Positions 6,254 to 6,483 of a stretch of 6,483 nucleotides of DNA are shown one piece after another. Each line of letters starts with the position of its first letter. Position 1 is the first letter of the stretch. The notes below the pieces were generated by a model. It did no database searches. It was not told where the DNA came from and was given only the letters and a program-made list of their open reading frames with translations. Made by a program: the position numbers and the translations under genes. Source of the stretch: Thauera sp. (GTDB lineage Bacteria; Pseudomonadota; Gammaproteobacteria; Burkholderiales; Rhodocyclaceae); contig JAKLLJ010000182.1 of assembly GCA_023150215.1 (NCBI GenBank), positions 1 through 6,483 on the forward strand, written 5' to 3'.

Positions 6254-6483
6254 TCACTTGCAGTTCGCCTTGCATTCACCACTCGTGCAGTCGGCCGCCT
6301 CGACGGTACACACCGACTTGGTGCGATGAACCATGCGGTGGTCGTTTTCGTAGTCGCAGATCACGCGGGTGAGGGTCTTCACGCGCTCGACGCGGATCTT
6401 GACGGCCTTCGAGGCCTTGATCGTTTCTGCGCCGACGTTGCACGACAGATAGCCGTCGAAGCGGCCGCCGTCGGCTTCCCACA
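6254..6483 (-). CDS. Cysteine-rich hypothetical protein, C-terminal fragment (cut by window edge)
   Basis: An open minus-strand frame enters at the right edge and runs 75 codons to a TGA at 6256-6254; the 5' end is outside the window. Coding character is strong: 64 of 75 codons end in G or C, as in the neighbouring genes. The fragment contains GRFDGYLSCNVGAETI, then a Lys/Arg/Val-rich stretch (VKIRVERVKTLTRVICDY), and ends VEAADCTSGECKANCK. Six cysteines fall at fragment positions 14, 42, 58, 65, 70 and 74, four of them in the last 18 residues. Such spacing could mean disulfides in an exported protein or metal binding; neither can be decided without the N-terminus. I do not recognise the family. 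It converges with the GTPase gene, so it is not in its operon. Two longer open frames overlapping this stretch on the minus strand are shadows: one crosses the repeats and the other has atypical Arg-rich content. Confidence 0.75.
   Translation of the reverse strand, partial: WEADGGRFDGYLSCNVGAETIKASKAVKIRVERVKTLTRVICDYENDHRMVHRTKSVCTVEAADCTSGECKANCK

Noticed and set aside
5952..6275. 107-codon minus-strand open frame across the repeat region
   Set aside because: Its repeated LFAAAAAPT segments are simply translations of the two REP-like copies, and it runs into the GTPase coding region antisense.
5749..6372. 207-codon plus-strand open frame from the GTPase C-terminus through the gap
   Set aside because: Out of frame with the GTPase gene, crosses the repeats and the antisense of the cysteine-rich gene, and is of low complexity.
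6276..6482. 68-codon minus-strand frame at the right edge that starts with ATG
   Set aside because: Arg-rich shadow. The frame one base over shows 64 of 75 G/C-ending codons and a plausible protein, so that one was chosen.

Overview
The window is high-GC bacterial DNA with dense, strongly G/C-ending codons. It carries a textbook AcrAB-TolC/MexAB-OprM type tripartite efflux operon, a COG0523 (CobW-family) GTPase and a REP-like repeat cluster. These traits suggest a proteobacterium. The product sequences and the GTAGGAGCGGC-type repeats fit a betaproteobacterium of the Thauera/Azoarcus kind (Rhodocyclales), but that genus-level guess is inference from memory and was not searched.

Layout on the + strand: (1) 1-179 is the C-terminal end of the periplasmic adaptor (membrane fusion protein). 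(2) 191-3346 is a complete 1051-aa HAE1-type RND inner-membrane pump. (3) 3348-4772 is a complete 474-aa OprM/NodT-type outer-membrane factor lipoprotein. Gaps of 11 and 1 nt, with a Shine-Dalgarno sequence before each complete gene, make these one operon. (4) 4770-4790 is a perfect three-copy 7-bp tandem repeat that overlaps the outer-membrane factor stop codon. (5) 4808-6034 is a 408-aa CobW/COG0523 GTPase, read either from its own weak promoter or by readthrough from the efflux operon. (6) 6035-6253 is a non-coding gap holding REP-like palindromes in both orientations. (7) 6254-6483, on the - strand, is the C-terminal end of a cysteine-rich protein of unknown function, convergent with the GTPase gene and cut by the window edge.

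How they work together: adaptor, pump and outer-membrane channel assemble into one proton-driven envelope-spanning exporter of amphiphilic toxic compounds such as drugs, solvents, detergents or bile-like molecules. The pump keeps the proton-relay residues and the aromatic binding-pocket residues known from AcrB. The GTPase is a predicted metallochaperone (metal unknown), and nothing in the sequence ties it mechanistically to the pump. No regulator of the operon lies in the window; it would be expected upstream of the adaptor.

I see no clear undescribed multi-gene system here. The points most worth a second look are the truncated cysteine-rich gene, the REP cluster between convergent genes, and the GTPase interdomain linker, which is long but lacks the histidine-rich tract common in this family.
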